From an uncultured Lachnospiraceae bacterium (GTDB lineage: Bacteria > Bacillota > Clostridia > Lachnospirales > Lachnospiraceae): a stretch of DNA of 64,000 nt. The translations under genes were made by a program, and so were the position numbers. The stretch covers positions 1-64,000 of the forward strand of contig CADAIL010000018.1 of NCBI GenBank assembly GCA_902788035.1, in the 5' to 3' direction. The stretch's first letter is position 1. Each line of letters begins with the position of its first letter. Of the stretch, positions 36,601-43,406 are shown in pieces. The notes under the pieces were generated by a model. That model was not told the DNA's origin and made no database searches. It worked only from the letters and a program-made list of their open reading frames with translations.

Positions 36601-38027
36601 GAGAAGCTCTCCGTGATATTTCCCTTGCAGATCTTGTGAGCTGCAATTTCTATGAGGTCATGAGAGAGGATCGACGGACCTGTCGTCACGACCGAGAACA
36701 CGCATACCGGATCCTGCGTGCTTATATCATCCGGTCCGGTGACAAGAGTCGTCATGTCATCGACAAGGTAGCCCTCGCAGCCATAGATGACCTTGAAATC
36801 CGGATCTTTTTCATTTGACGCGTGATGGGCTTCCGGGAAAGCCTGAACAACGCCGTGGTCTGTGATGGCAAGCGCTTTCATTCCCCACTTTTTAGCCTGA
36901 CCGATGATATCCTTCGCGGATGAGACCGCGTCCATATCGGACATTTTGGTATGGCAGTGGAGCTCGACGCGCTTGACCGGGGCCGTATCCATGCGCTCTT
37001 CCTTGAAAGAACCGATCTTCTTGATGGAATAGACGGTCTTGATCATGACCTCCTTCTCGAACTGGTCGAAATCCATCATTCCCTTGACAAGGAAGCAGTT
37101 GCCCTTCTTGAACGCGGATGCGTACTGCTCCATCTCCTCCGGGAGGAGCCAGAGCTTCATGCGGATGCTGTCCGTATAATCCGTCATCGCGATATTCAGA
37201 ATAATCTTTCCGTTTCTGGTCTCCCGGCTCTCACTGCCGAAGACGCAGCCGCGGATGACCACTTCATGCGGGTCTTCCCCGAGGTCGGCGATCGGCGTCG
37301 GTTCCTCGCTGATTCCCTTTCCGAGAATGACATCCGGGTCGCTCGAGATAAATGTCTTCTGCTGACGGTATTTCTTTTCCGAGGCATTCGGAAGTTTCTG
37401 CTGTTTTTCCTGATTCTCCTCGTGCTTTTCTCTCCGGCTCGCGTTCTTTCTAAGGACATCGTTGACCTTATTCCTGATGCGCTCGTCATCCGCCTCAAAG
37501 AGACTTTTTGTGTTGGCCGGGGTGAGGTCGCCCTCAACGTGGATGTCTGCAAATCCGGCCCGCTCCGCAAATATCTTATCCAGATACTCTACGAGCTGGT
37601 TCTTGCGCTCCCTGGATATAATTGTCTCCGGAATACCGGCGTATATCGTGTTCCCGTCAAATTCAAGATTTGTGTGCAGGAACATCTGATGGAGGAGAGG
37701 ACTGACTTCCTTGAGTTCAAGGAGCATGCTGGATCTGTAGTATTTGTAAAAATTCTTCGGTGTGTACTGCGAGGACAGCACAAAGCGCTCGACGATTTTG
37801 ACCTCCATCGTGACATTTTCGAATATCTGTCCGGCGATCGCGTCCTCGACTTCATATATATACTGCTTCTTTATCCAGTTCTCTGATGTTATATAGACAT
37901 GTAGGCGATTCCTTGCCTGGTTGATGGCCAGTCTCGTTACAGTGACCCCCTCCATGAGATCACGTATCTCCCTCGGGAGATTGAGGCCGGGAAAAGCCTT
38001 AAGGAATGTCATCCTCTTATCGGGCAT
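33624..38027 (-). CDS. polC: DNA polymerase III PolC-type, with degenerate proofreading exonuclease domain
   Basis: This 1,467-residue replicative polymerase has the PolC order: N-terminal domain, OB fold (about 250-340), PHP domain (VELHCHTKMSDMDA and ALAITDHGVVQAFPEA, about 350-430), exonuclease domain (about 437-610) inside PHP, then the four-cysteine zinc module (LCPEC, KVCPVC) and the polymerase core with PDIDLNFSG. The exonuclease aligns well with other PolC proteins, but four of the five DEDDh residues are gone: S445 and V447 for the Asp and Glu of exo I (VFSVVTTG), G530 for the exo II Asp, R593 for the exo III Asp; H588 remains. Polymerase activity looks intact, proofreading lost. It starts 3 bases after ispG. 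Confidence 0.95.
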   Translation of the reverse strand: MPDKRMTFLKAFPGLNLPREIRDLMEGVTVTRLAINQARNRLHVYITSENWIKKQYIYEVEDAIAGQIFENVTMEVKIVERFVLSSQYTPKNFYKYYRSSMLLELKEVSPLLHQMFLHTNLEFDGNTIYAGIPETIISRERKNQLVEYLDKIFAERAGFADIHVEGDLTPANTKSLFEADDERIRNKVNDVLRKNASRREKHEENQEKQQKLPNASEKKYRQQKTFISSDPDVILGKGISEEPTPIADLGEDPHEVVIRGCVFGSESRETRNGKIILNIAMTDYTDSIRMKLWLLPEEMEQYASAFKKGNCFLVKGMMDFDQFEKEVMIKTVYSIKKIGSFKEERMDTAPVKRVELHCHTKMSDMDAVSSAKDIIGQAKKWGMKALAITDHGVVQAFPEAHHASNEKDPDFKVIYGCEGYLVDDMTTLVTGPDDISTQDPVCVFSVVTTGPSILSHDLIEIAAHKICKGNITESFSAIINPGKPLPFKFTRETGIGDSHVARGKALGEAVSDFLAFADGAPLVSYDAEMGAAFIEHACEMSGVSWQTDGRERTIVDIPSCIRFLMPHVSRGTFEKLTKAFKVTCANPHRAGDRAEALAKIYLQLMDAMKKQGVSTYAELNSRGMVSDERIRNLPYYHIIILAKNEQGRRNLYTLISESHLRYFKKRPRIPRSLLIKYREGLILGSACSAGELYKAIFEEKPASQIAKIVQFYDYLEVQPVGNNEYIVRDQIRGVTNFDELREINKKIVKLGEDFGKPVAATCDVHFLNPEDAIYRTIIQSGHGYKDEGQPPLYLHTTEEMLSEFAYLGEKKAYEVVVENTNKIAGWIEQISPIHPDKCPPVIENSDKELEEMCYATARSIYGENIPEQVSSRLKKELTSIIKNGYAVMYIIAQRLVKKSNDDGYLVGSRGSVGSSLVATMANITEVNPLPPHYLCPECHYVDFDSDEVKSYGGRCGADMPDKVCPVCGHKLSKLGFDIPFETFLGFKGDKEPDIDLNFSGDEQGVAQAYTEVIFGTGQTFKAGTIGTVADKTAYGLAMHYFEDKGISKRPCELERLSQGCTGVRRTTGQHPGGVIVLPKGMNINWFTPVQHPANDMTSDIITTHFDYHSIDSNLLKLDILGHDDPTIIRMLQDLTGTDPLRVPLDDKGVLSLFSGIEALGLKKGDLGDIDLGTLGVPEFGTSFVMGMLRDTKPKTLSELIRISGLSHGTNVWLDNAQYFIKNGDCTLGTAICTRDDIMLNLIAWGVEPEHSFKIMESVRKGRGLRPDQESEMREHGVPEWYIESCKRIKYMFPKAHAAAYVMNAFRIAYYKINYPLAYYAAMFSIRVTTFDYVLMGRGREIFEANMKEIESKPEKTPKDEELLKDALIVREMYARGIEFHKLDLFRAKAKEFSIIDGKLMPSINSIAGLGDAVAVQIEEAAKNGPFLSKDDFRQRTKASQTLINLFDTLGVLGDIPETNQISLFDLV

Positions 38028-38030
38028 GTA

Positions 38031-39083
38031 TTATCTCCAGTTCAATAATTCATCTTCAAGGGCTCCGAGAAGTTCACTCTCAGGCACTTTTCTGATTATT
38101 TTTCCGTGTTTTATGATCAGACCTTCGCCTTTTCCGCCGCAGACACCGATATCAGCTTCGGCCGCCTCACCGGGGCCGTTGACGACGCATCCCATGACGG
38201 CAACCTTGATCTCAAGAGGGATGTTCTCGACGAGGCGTTCGACATTATTTGCAAGACTAATTAAATCGATCTGCGTTCTTCCGCAGGTCGGACAGGATAC
38301 GACTTCGATGTGCCCTCTCCGAAGACCGAGCGTCTGAAGGATCCTCTTCCCTACTCGGACCTCCTCCACGGGATCTCCTGTGAGAGAGACCCGGATCGTG
38401 TCGCCGATGCCCTGGCCAAGAATCATGCCAAGACCGACAGAGGACTTGATCGTTCCGGAAAAGACAGTGCCCGCCTCGGTGATGCCAACGTGGAGCGGGT
38501 AGGTGGTCTGCTCGGCGATGAGCTCGTGAGCCCGGACACACATGAGAACATCAGAAGACTTGATGCTGATGACCATGTTATCATAGCCGAGGTCCTCAAT
38601 GATCTTCACTTTGTCGAGCGCGCTCTCAACAAGACCTTCCGCGGTCACACGTCCGTACTTTTTGACGATCTCCTTCTCCAGGGAGCCTGAATTGACGCCG
38701 ACTCTTATCGGAATGCCCCGTTCTTTGGCGACATCGACGACCGCCTTGATGCGTTCGATGCTGCCTATATTGCCCGGGTTGATCCGGATCGCGTCCGCGC
38801 CGTACTCCATGGCCGCGATTGCGAGGCGGTAATCAAAATGGATGTCCGCCACGATCGGGATGTTGATCTGTTTCTTTATCTTGGCGAATGCCTCCGCCGC
38901 TTCCATGGTCGGGACGGTGCTGCGGATGATCTCGCAGCCGGCATCTTCGAGCTTTCTGATCTGGGCGATAGTCGCCTCAAAATCCTCTGTCTTCGTGTTG
39001 GTCATAGACTGGACAGTGATCGGGTTTCCTCCTCCGATGATTCTGTCTCCGATTCGAACTTCTTTTGTATGATCTCTGTACAT
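38031..39083 (-). CDS. ispG: 4-hydroxy-3-methylbut-2-enyl diphosphate synthase (flavodoxin)
   Basis: This 350-residue iron-sulfur enzyme makes HMBPP in the MEP isoprenoid pathway. The start VRIGDRIIGGGNPITVQSMTNT region, the cluster cysteines in VVSCPTCGRTQ and VMGCVVNGPGEA, and the Glu of the latter are all present. ATG at 39083 has AAAGG eight bases upstream; the frame runs three codons further to a GTG. It is the first gene of a run into polC, unlike the more common dxr-rseP-ispG order. Confidence 0.96.
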   Translation of the reverse strand: MYRDHTKEVRIGDRIIGGGNPITVQSMTNTKTEDFEATIAQIRKLEDAGCEIIRSTVPTMEAAEAFAKIKKQINIPIVADIHFDYRLAIAAMEYGADAIRINPGNIGSIERIKAVVDVAKERGIPIRVGVNSGSLEKEIVKKYGRVTAEGLVESALDKVKIIEDLGYDNMVISIKSSDVLMCVRAHELIAEQTTYPLHVGITEAGTVFSGTIKSSVGLGMILGQGIGDTIRVSLTGDPVEEVRVGKRILQTLGLRRGHIEVVSCPTCGRTQIDLISLANNVERLVENIPLEIKVAVMGCVVNGPGEAAEADIGVCGGKGEGLIIKHGKIIRKVPESELLGALEDELLNWR

Positions 39084-39196
39084 GGTACGCACCTTTCATA
39101 TTGAGGACATTTCTTGGATCATATGGATATTCGCTCAGCGAGAAATATGTACCTGCCACTGATGCCGGCTGACCATAAGACCCTATAGGTTTTTAA

Positions 39197-39202
39197 ATTA
39201 TA
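39197..39202 (-). promoter_or_regulatory. Candidate extended -10 promoter for the ispG-polC operon
   Basis: Minus-strand TGATATAAT gives TG-N-TATAAT; the -35 region 17 bases upstream (TGGAGA) is poor. The leader to ispG would be about 105 bases. Confidence 0.6.
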
Positions 39203-39300
39203 TCACATTCAAGCTCATATCTCCATTTTTATGATATAATTCTTTGGCAGGCTTGAACATTAGGCGGAACAGCCCGGCAGGCTGCATCGGGATAAGACCC

Positions 39301-39477
39301 GGCAGGCTGCCCAAAACTATATCCGGCGCTGGCATCATCTTCATCGAAAAACGTCGTTCCTTCCTTGCGAACTAAGTAAATGCATTCGCATTTACTGATT
39401 TCTCAGTCGGACCGACAATGTTTTTCTCACGAAGATGAATGCCTGCTGCCGGTAACGAAGTACGAAAGCAGCCTGCC
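39301..39477. repeat. Large palindromic element, copy 5
   Basis: Nested helices are a perfect GGCAGGCTGC/GCAGCCTGCC, CCGGC/GCCGG, GGCAT/ATGCC, CATCTTC/GAAGATG, then the core 39336-39437 with GTTTTTC/GAAAAAC and GTCGTTCC/GGACCGAC (one mismatch). Loop words are CCTTGCGAAC and GATTTCTCAGTC, and the apex is AGTAAATGC-GAAT-GCATTTACT. A second CCGGCAGGCTGC copy at about 39279-39290 shows left-arm duplication. It lies between the divergent ispG and folA genes. Confidence 0.92.
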
Positions 39478-39597
39478 TGGACTTGCTGGCTGCATCGGTT
39501 CAACAACAAAGGCAACTAAATTCCTGCTTCAAAGGCCATATAGTTGCCTTAATCCAGAAGATATTTAAAAGTGTCATAAAACACAGGAGGAAATACC

Positions 39598-40086
39598 ATG
39601 AATTGTATCGTCGCTGTAGACGCAAACTGGGGGATAGGGAAGAATAATGATCTGCTTATCTCGATCCCTGAGGATATGAAATATTTCAGGAAAGTCACAG
39701 CTGGGAAGACTCTTATCTATGGGCGGAAAACGCTTGAATCGTTCCCCGGGCAGAAACCTCTGCCAAAGAGGCGCAACATTGTCATCACAAGAAATGCCGC
39801 CTACGGCGGGAACGGGGCGGAGGTCGTGAACTCCGTTGATGAGGCATATCTCGCAGTGAAGAACGAGGACCCGGACAACGTGTTCGTCATCGGCGGCGGT
39901 GCCATCTACCTCCAGATGCTGCCCTTCTGCACACGGGCTTATGTGACCCGAATTGACAGGGTTTTCGATGCTGACACCTTCTTCCCGGACCTGGACAGTG
40001 ATCCTGAGTGGATGATTGAGAGTGAGTCGGAGACAATGAATTATGAGGGGATCGCCTACCGCTTCGTCATTTATAAGAAAAAATGA
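39598..40086 (+). CDS. folA: Dihydrofolate reductase
   Basis: This 162-residue enzyme reduces dihydrofolate with NADPH. The start MNCIVAVDANWGIGKNNDLL, the NADPH motif GRKTLESFPGQKPLPKRRN and the late FVIGGGAIYLQMLP are typical. AGGAGG lies ten bases before the ATG. It is convergent with thyA, which regenerates dihydrofolate. Confidence 0.97.
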   Translation: MNCIVAVDANWGIGKNNDLLISIPEDMKYFRKVTAGKTLIYGRKTLESFPGQKPLPKRRNIVITRNAAYGGNGAEVVNSVDEAYLAVKNEDPDNVFVIGGGAIYLQMLPFCTRAYVTRIDRVFDADTFFPDLDSDPEWMIESESETMNYEGIAYRFVIYKKK

Positions 40087-40095
40087 ACAGACTTG

Positions 40096-40143
40096 AAATG
40101 ACAGTACAGAAAGAATCCTTTGGATTTATACTGTCATTACAAG
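40096..40143 (+). terminator. Hairpin after folA
   Basis: TGACAGTA and TACTGTCA arms enclose AATCC-TTT-GGATT. No U run follows, so termination is uncertain; it may be an RNA end or processing site. Confidence 0.45.
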
Positions 40144-40170
40144 TTGTTTCGAAAAAAACAATGACTAAAT

Positions 40171-40262
40171 TTCTTGCCTTCAGTTGATAAAGCGTGATTT
40201 CATTGAAATCTACTGCCCTCTATGGCACCCATTCAGTCAACGAACGCCGCATTGACCAATGT
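40171..40262. repeat. Single dispersed copy of the 108-bp repeat family
   Basis: This stretch (TTCTTGCCTTCAGT, then CTACTGCCCTCTAT, then CAGTCAAC...GTTGACTG) aligns with the tandem 108-bp units at 53.7-54.0 kb. There the closing hairpin is CAGTCAT/ATGACTG; here both arms differ but still pair. Confidence 0.75.
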
Positions 40263-40324
40263 TGACTGCCTTCCTTCTTTCCTGCAACGGTCGGAAAAGC
40301 AAATATAAAACATCAATTAATGAA

Positions 40325-40359
40325 AGGTGCCGCCGCTCTAATGCGACAGCACCTCTTTT
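40325..40359 (-). terminator. Terminator-like hairpin between convergent folA and thyA
   Basis: Minus-strand AGGTGCTGTCGC / GCGGCGGCACCT pairs with two G-U wobbles, so the hairpin favours the thyA direction; T runs are modest on both sides. It has the recurring CTGTCGCATTAGA loop side. Confidence 0.65.
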
Positions 40360-40398
40360 CGTATCTCATAATGAAATTTCTCAACTGTAACCGGCTTC

Positions 40399-41247
40399 TC
40401 AGACCGCAATCGGAATATTCTTTATCTGCGGCCCGTGCTGATAATTCTCGACGATCAGGTCATCCGTAGTGAAAGCGTAGAAGTCCTTCACCTCCGGATT
40501 CAGCGTGACCTTCGGGGCATCAAATGTCGGACGCGAAATCAGCTCCTCAATCAGCGGCACATGGCGGTCATAGATATGAGCGTCCGCGATCATGTGGACG
40601 AGCTCGCCCGGATACATGTCACAGCTCTGTGCGAACATCATGAGAAGTATCGCGTACTGGCACACATTCCAGTTGTTGGCCGCGAGCACATCCTGCGATC
40701 TCTGGCTGAGCACCGCGTTCAGCGTGAGCTTGTCCTCGCCCGGCTGCTGCGTGACATTGAAGGTCACCGACCATGCGCACGGGTAAAGATTCATCTCATG
40801 CAGATCCGCGTGATTATAGATATTCGTCATGATGCGGCGGCTGTACGGATTGTTCTTCAGGTCAAAGAGAACACGGTCGACCTGATCGAACATCCCCTCT
40901 TTGTATTCATGCTTAACGCTCATCTGATAACCGTAAGCCTTGCCGATGGAACCGTCAGCATCCGCCCACTCGTCCCAGATATGCGAATGAAGATCATGGA
41001 TATTGTTGGACTTTCTCTGCCAGATCCACAGAATCTCGTCCATCGCGCTCTTTAAAGCCGTCCGGCGCAGCGTGATTGCCGGGAACTCCTTTCGAAGGTC
41101 ATACCGGTTGCACACACCGAATTTCTTGATCGTATAAGCCGGAGTGCCGTCCTCCCAGCGGGGGCGGACTTTCTGGCCGCGGGTGTCGGTGCCATTTGCA
41201 AGAATATCCTTGCACATATCAATAAAAATCTGATCTGCCAGACTCAT
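40399..41247 (-). CDS. thyA: Thymidylate synthase (divergent ThyA form)
   Basis: This 282-residue enzyme methylates dUMP using methylene-THF. The catalytic cysteine is in YPCAWSVTFNV, followed by SQRSQDVLAANNWNVCQYA, where common ThyA proteins read QRSxDxxLGxPFN, and by HMIADAHIYDRHV. The Arg-Ser pair, Asp, Asn and His-Tyr positions are kept. This variant is longer than the usual 264 residues and seems typical of Clostridia. Its start overlaps the malQ stop by four bases. Confidence 0.9.
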   Translation of the reverse strand: MSLADQIFIDMCKDILANGTDTRGQKVRPRWEDGTPAYTIKKFGVCNRYDLRKEFPAITLRRTALKSAMDEILWIWQRKSNNIHDLHSHIWDEWADADGSIGKAYGYQMSVKHEYKEGMFDQVDRVLFDLKNNPYSRRIMTNIYNHADLHEMNLYPCAWSVTFNVTQQPGEDKLTLNAVLSQRSQDVLAANNWNVCQYAILLMMFAQSCDMYPGELVHMIADAHIYDRHVPLIEELISRPTFDAPKVTLNPEVKDFYAFTTDDLIVENYQHGPQIKNIPIAV

Positions 41248-42770
41248 TTCTTTTCCTCTTTGTCGTCTTTTTCCTCTTTGGGCTTCTTCGGAATACGTCC
41301 GTACAGCTTTGTCATCCTGCGGATGCTCTCAGCAAGCTCTCTCGACAGGAAATTCGGACGAATTCTCCATGTCCAGTTCGTTCCAAGAGTGGACGGATGG
41401 TTGATTCTCGCCTCGTTGCCGAGAACAAGGTAATCCTGAATCGGGACGATGCACAGATCCGCGACACTTGCCATGGCGCAGCGGATGAAATCCCATGTGA
41501 ATGCGCCGTAGTCTGTATAAATGGAGTTGATATACTGTCTCGCGAAGTTGCGGTCCTGCTCATTAATGTTCTCAATCCAGCCTCGGGTCGTCTCGTTGTC
41601 GTGAGTGCCTGTGTAGACGACACAGTTGTGGTCATAATTATGCGGGAGATAGTCGCTCTCCTCACGTGAGTCGAACGCGAACTGAAGTACTTTCATTCCC
41701 GGGAAGCCTGTATCCTTGACAAGCTTAATGACGCTCGGTGTGATGAATCCGAGGTCCTCAGCGATGACAGCGACGTCGCCGAGCTGCTTCTTGATTTCCT
41801 TGAAAAGAGCAATGCCCGGTCCCGGCATCCACTCGCCGTTCTTTGCCGTCTTCTCGCCGTAAGGAATCTCGTAGTACTCATCGAACGCGCGGAAATGATC
41901 GACGCGGAGCACATCGCAGAACTGCAGATTGTGCTCGATGCGGCTGATCCACCAAGCGTATTTGGTCTTCTTCAGATATTTCCAGTCATAAATCGGGTTG
42001 CCCCAGAGCTGACCGTCCGCGGAGAACGCGTCAGGCGGGCATCCGGCGACCTTCGTCGGGATATTTTCCTCATCAAAGAGGAACATCTTCGGGTTTGCCC
42101 ATGTGTCGGCGCTGTCAAAAGCCGTGTAGAAGGGGATGTCGCCTATGATCTTGATCCCGTTTTCATTGGCATACGCGCGAAGTTTCTTCCACTGCTTGTG
42201 GAACTCATACTGCTGGAATGAATAGAACTCAATCGTATCGGCATACTCTTCTCTGGCCCTCTCGATGGCTTCCGGCTCACGCGTGCGGAGGCTGACGTCC
42301 CAGTCGATCCAGCTCTTGCCTTCATTTGCACTCTTTAATGCCATGTAGAGACCGTAGTCGACAAGCCAGTCCGCTTCCTCTTCCTTGAAGGGGGCGTACT
42401 CCGGATCCGGATTCTGCATGAAGCGATCGAAGGCGATCCGAAGGAGCTTGAAGCGGTTATTGTAGAGTGCGCCGTAGTCGACGACCTCAGAGTTGTTGCC
42501 GAAGTCGAACGCATTGATTTCATGTACAGAGATCAGCCCGTCCACAACGAGCTGCTCGGGGCTTATGAAGTAGGGATTTCCTGCAAATGTTGAAAAGCTC
42601 TGATACGGTGAATCACCGAAACCTGTCGGTCCGAACGGGAGGACCTGCCAGTAGCTCTGGCCGGATTCCTTCAGGAAATCAACAAATTCATAGGCTTCCG
42701 CCGAAAAGCATCCGATACCGTACTTGGACGAGATCGATGAGATCGGGCAAAGAATTCCACTTTCACGCAT
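41244..42770 (-). CDS. malQ: 4-alpha-glucanotransferase (amylomaltase)
   Basis: This 508-residue GH77 enzyme transfers alpha-1,4-glucan segments during maltodextrin and glycogen metabolism. Catalytic regions are LRVDHFRAFDEYYEIP (nucleophile Asp), IAEDLGFITPSV (acid/base Glu) and TGTHDNETTRGW. I prefer ATG at 42770 (MRESGILCPIS) because GAGGA is 11 bases away; the ATG at 42782 is only one base from it. Pairing with thyA in one transcript is odd functionally. Confidence 0.95.
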   Translation of the reverse strand: MRESGILCPISSISSKYGIGCFSAEAYEFVDFLKESGQSYWQVLPFGPTGFGDSPYQSFSTFAGNPYFISPEQLVVDGLISVHEINAFDFGNNSEVVDYGALYNNRFKLLRIAFDRFMQNPDPEYAPFKEEEADWLVDYGLYMALKSANEGKSWIDWDVSLRTREPEAIERAREEYADTIEFYSFQQYEFHKQWKKLRAYANENGIKIIGDIPFYTAFDSADTWANPKMFLFDEENIPTKVAGCPPDAFSADGQLWGNPIYDWKYLKKTKYAWWISRIEHNLQFCDVLRVDHFRAFDEYYEIPYGEKTAKNGEWMPGPGIALFKEIKKQLGDVAVIAEDLGFITPSVIKLVKDTGFPGMKVLQFAFDSREESDYLPHNYDHNCVVYTGTHDNETTRGWIENINEQDRNFARQYINSIYTDYGAFTWDFIRCAMASVADLCIVPIQDYLVLGNEARINHPSTLGTNWTWRIRPNFLSRELAESIRRMTKLYGRIPKKPKEEKDDKEEKK

Positions 42771-42843
42771 AACTGTTACCATCCTCGTTTTTATTTTTCA
42801 TCGGGGCTGTGCGTCGCGCACGTCCCGTTTGGTTCTCTTTTGG

Positions 42844-42898
42844 TGTGTTTCACACTGAGACCGGTTTTGGGCTTCCATATGTGCGAAATTGCACATAT
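42844..42898 (-). promoter_or_regulatory. Two inverted repeats in the malQ leader
   Basis: ATATGTGC-GAAATT-GCACATAT (42877-42898) is a perfect 8-bp inverted repeat, and GTGTG-TTT-CACAC lies at about 42844-42856. Both are between the candidate promoter and the malQ start, so they could be operator sites or leader hairpins. Confidence 0.5.
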
Positions 42899-42928
42899 CA
42901 CTGTAACTGTTTTGAGCCCTATTGAGAT

Positions 42929-42957
42929 ATATTACACTATTTGTAGTATTCAGTAAA
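42929..42957 (-). promoter_or_regulatory. Candidate promoter for malQ-thyA
   Basis: Minus-strand TTTACT (42952-42957) and TAATAT (42929-42934) are spaced by 17 bases. The leader to malQ would be about 150 bases. Confidence 0.45.
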
Positions 42958-43101
42958 GAAAAACCCTGTGAATTATTGCCAAGCATGACTCAGGGAGGGT
43001 TCTTTTACGCGAAAAAATTCACGTAAAAGCAGACGTCCCAATTCACCATCCCGGGCGAGGTGCTCCCGAGCTTCACGAGCACCTATAGACCTTGGTGCGG
43101 G

Positions 43102-43260
43102 CCATAGTTCCGTCGGAGTGAGGCGATCCTTGCAGTTCGATGGCGGGTGCGGGGCCATGGTTCCGTCGGTGCGAGGCGATCATTGCAGTTCAATGGCGGG
43201 TGCGGGGCCATAGTTCCGTCGGAGTGAGGCGATCCTTGCAGTTCGATGGCGGGTGCGGGG
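43102..43260. repeat. Three tandem 53-bp units derived from a palindrome arm
   Basis: CCATAGTTCCGTCGG starts at 43102, CCATGGTTCCGTCGG at 43155 and CCATAGTTCCGTCGG at 43208, a period of 53. Each unit ends in GGCGGGTGCGGGGC, which is the left arm of palindrome copy 6 that follows. There are no variable spacers, so it is not CRISPR. Confidence 0.9.
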
Positions 43261-43381
43261 CATTCATCTTCGTGAGAAAAGCGTTGCAGGTCCGACCGAG
43301 AGATCGAAAGATGCGCAGCATCTTGCAAGCTCGCAGGGAAGGACCTGCGCTTTTCGATGAAGATGATGCTTCGCAGCCGCC
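43248..43381. repeat. Large palindromic element, copy 6
   Basis: Outer arms GGCGGGTGCGGGGCA (43248-43262) and TGCTTCGCAGCCGCC (43367-43381) pair with three mismatches. The core (43265-43365) has CATCTTC/GAAGATG, GAAAAGC/GCTTTTC, a perfect GCAGGTCC/GGACCTGC, loop words GACCGAGAGATCG and GCTCGCAGGGAA, and apex AAGATGC-GCA-GCATCTT. The right flank (CTATAGATCT) resembles 43083-43092, a further sign of arm duplication. It lies between malQ and the end of the DUF2142 operon. Confidence 0.9.
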
Positions 43382-43406
43382 TATAGATCTCGGCGTGGAG
43401 CCATCC

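Noticed and set aside
35526-36818. 430-codon plus-strand frame opposite polC
   Set aside because: Antisense shadow of polC; no ribosome binding site or recognisable domain.
11152-43381. Palindromes as ordinary rho-independent terminators
   Set aside because: They occur in both orientations relative to transcription, lack U runs at the stem foot, and are far longer than terminators.
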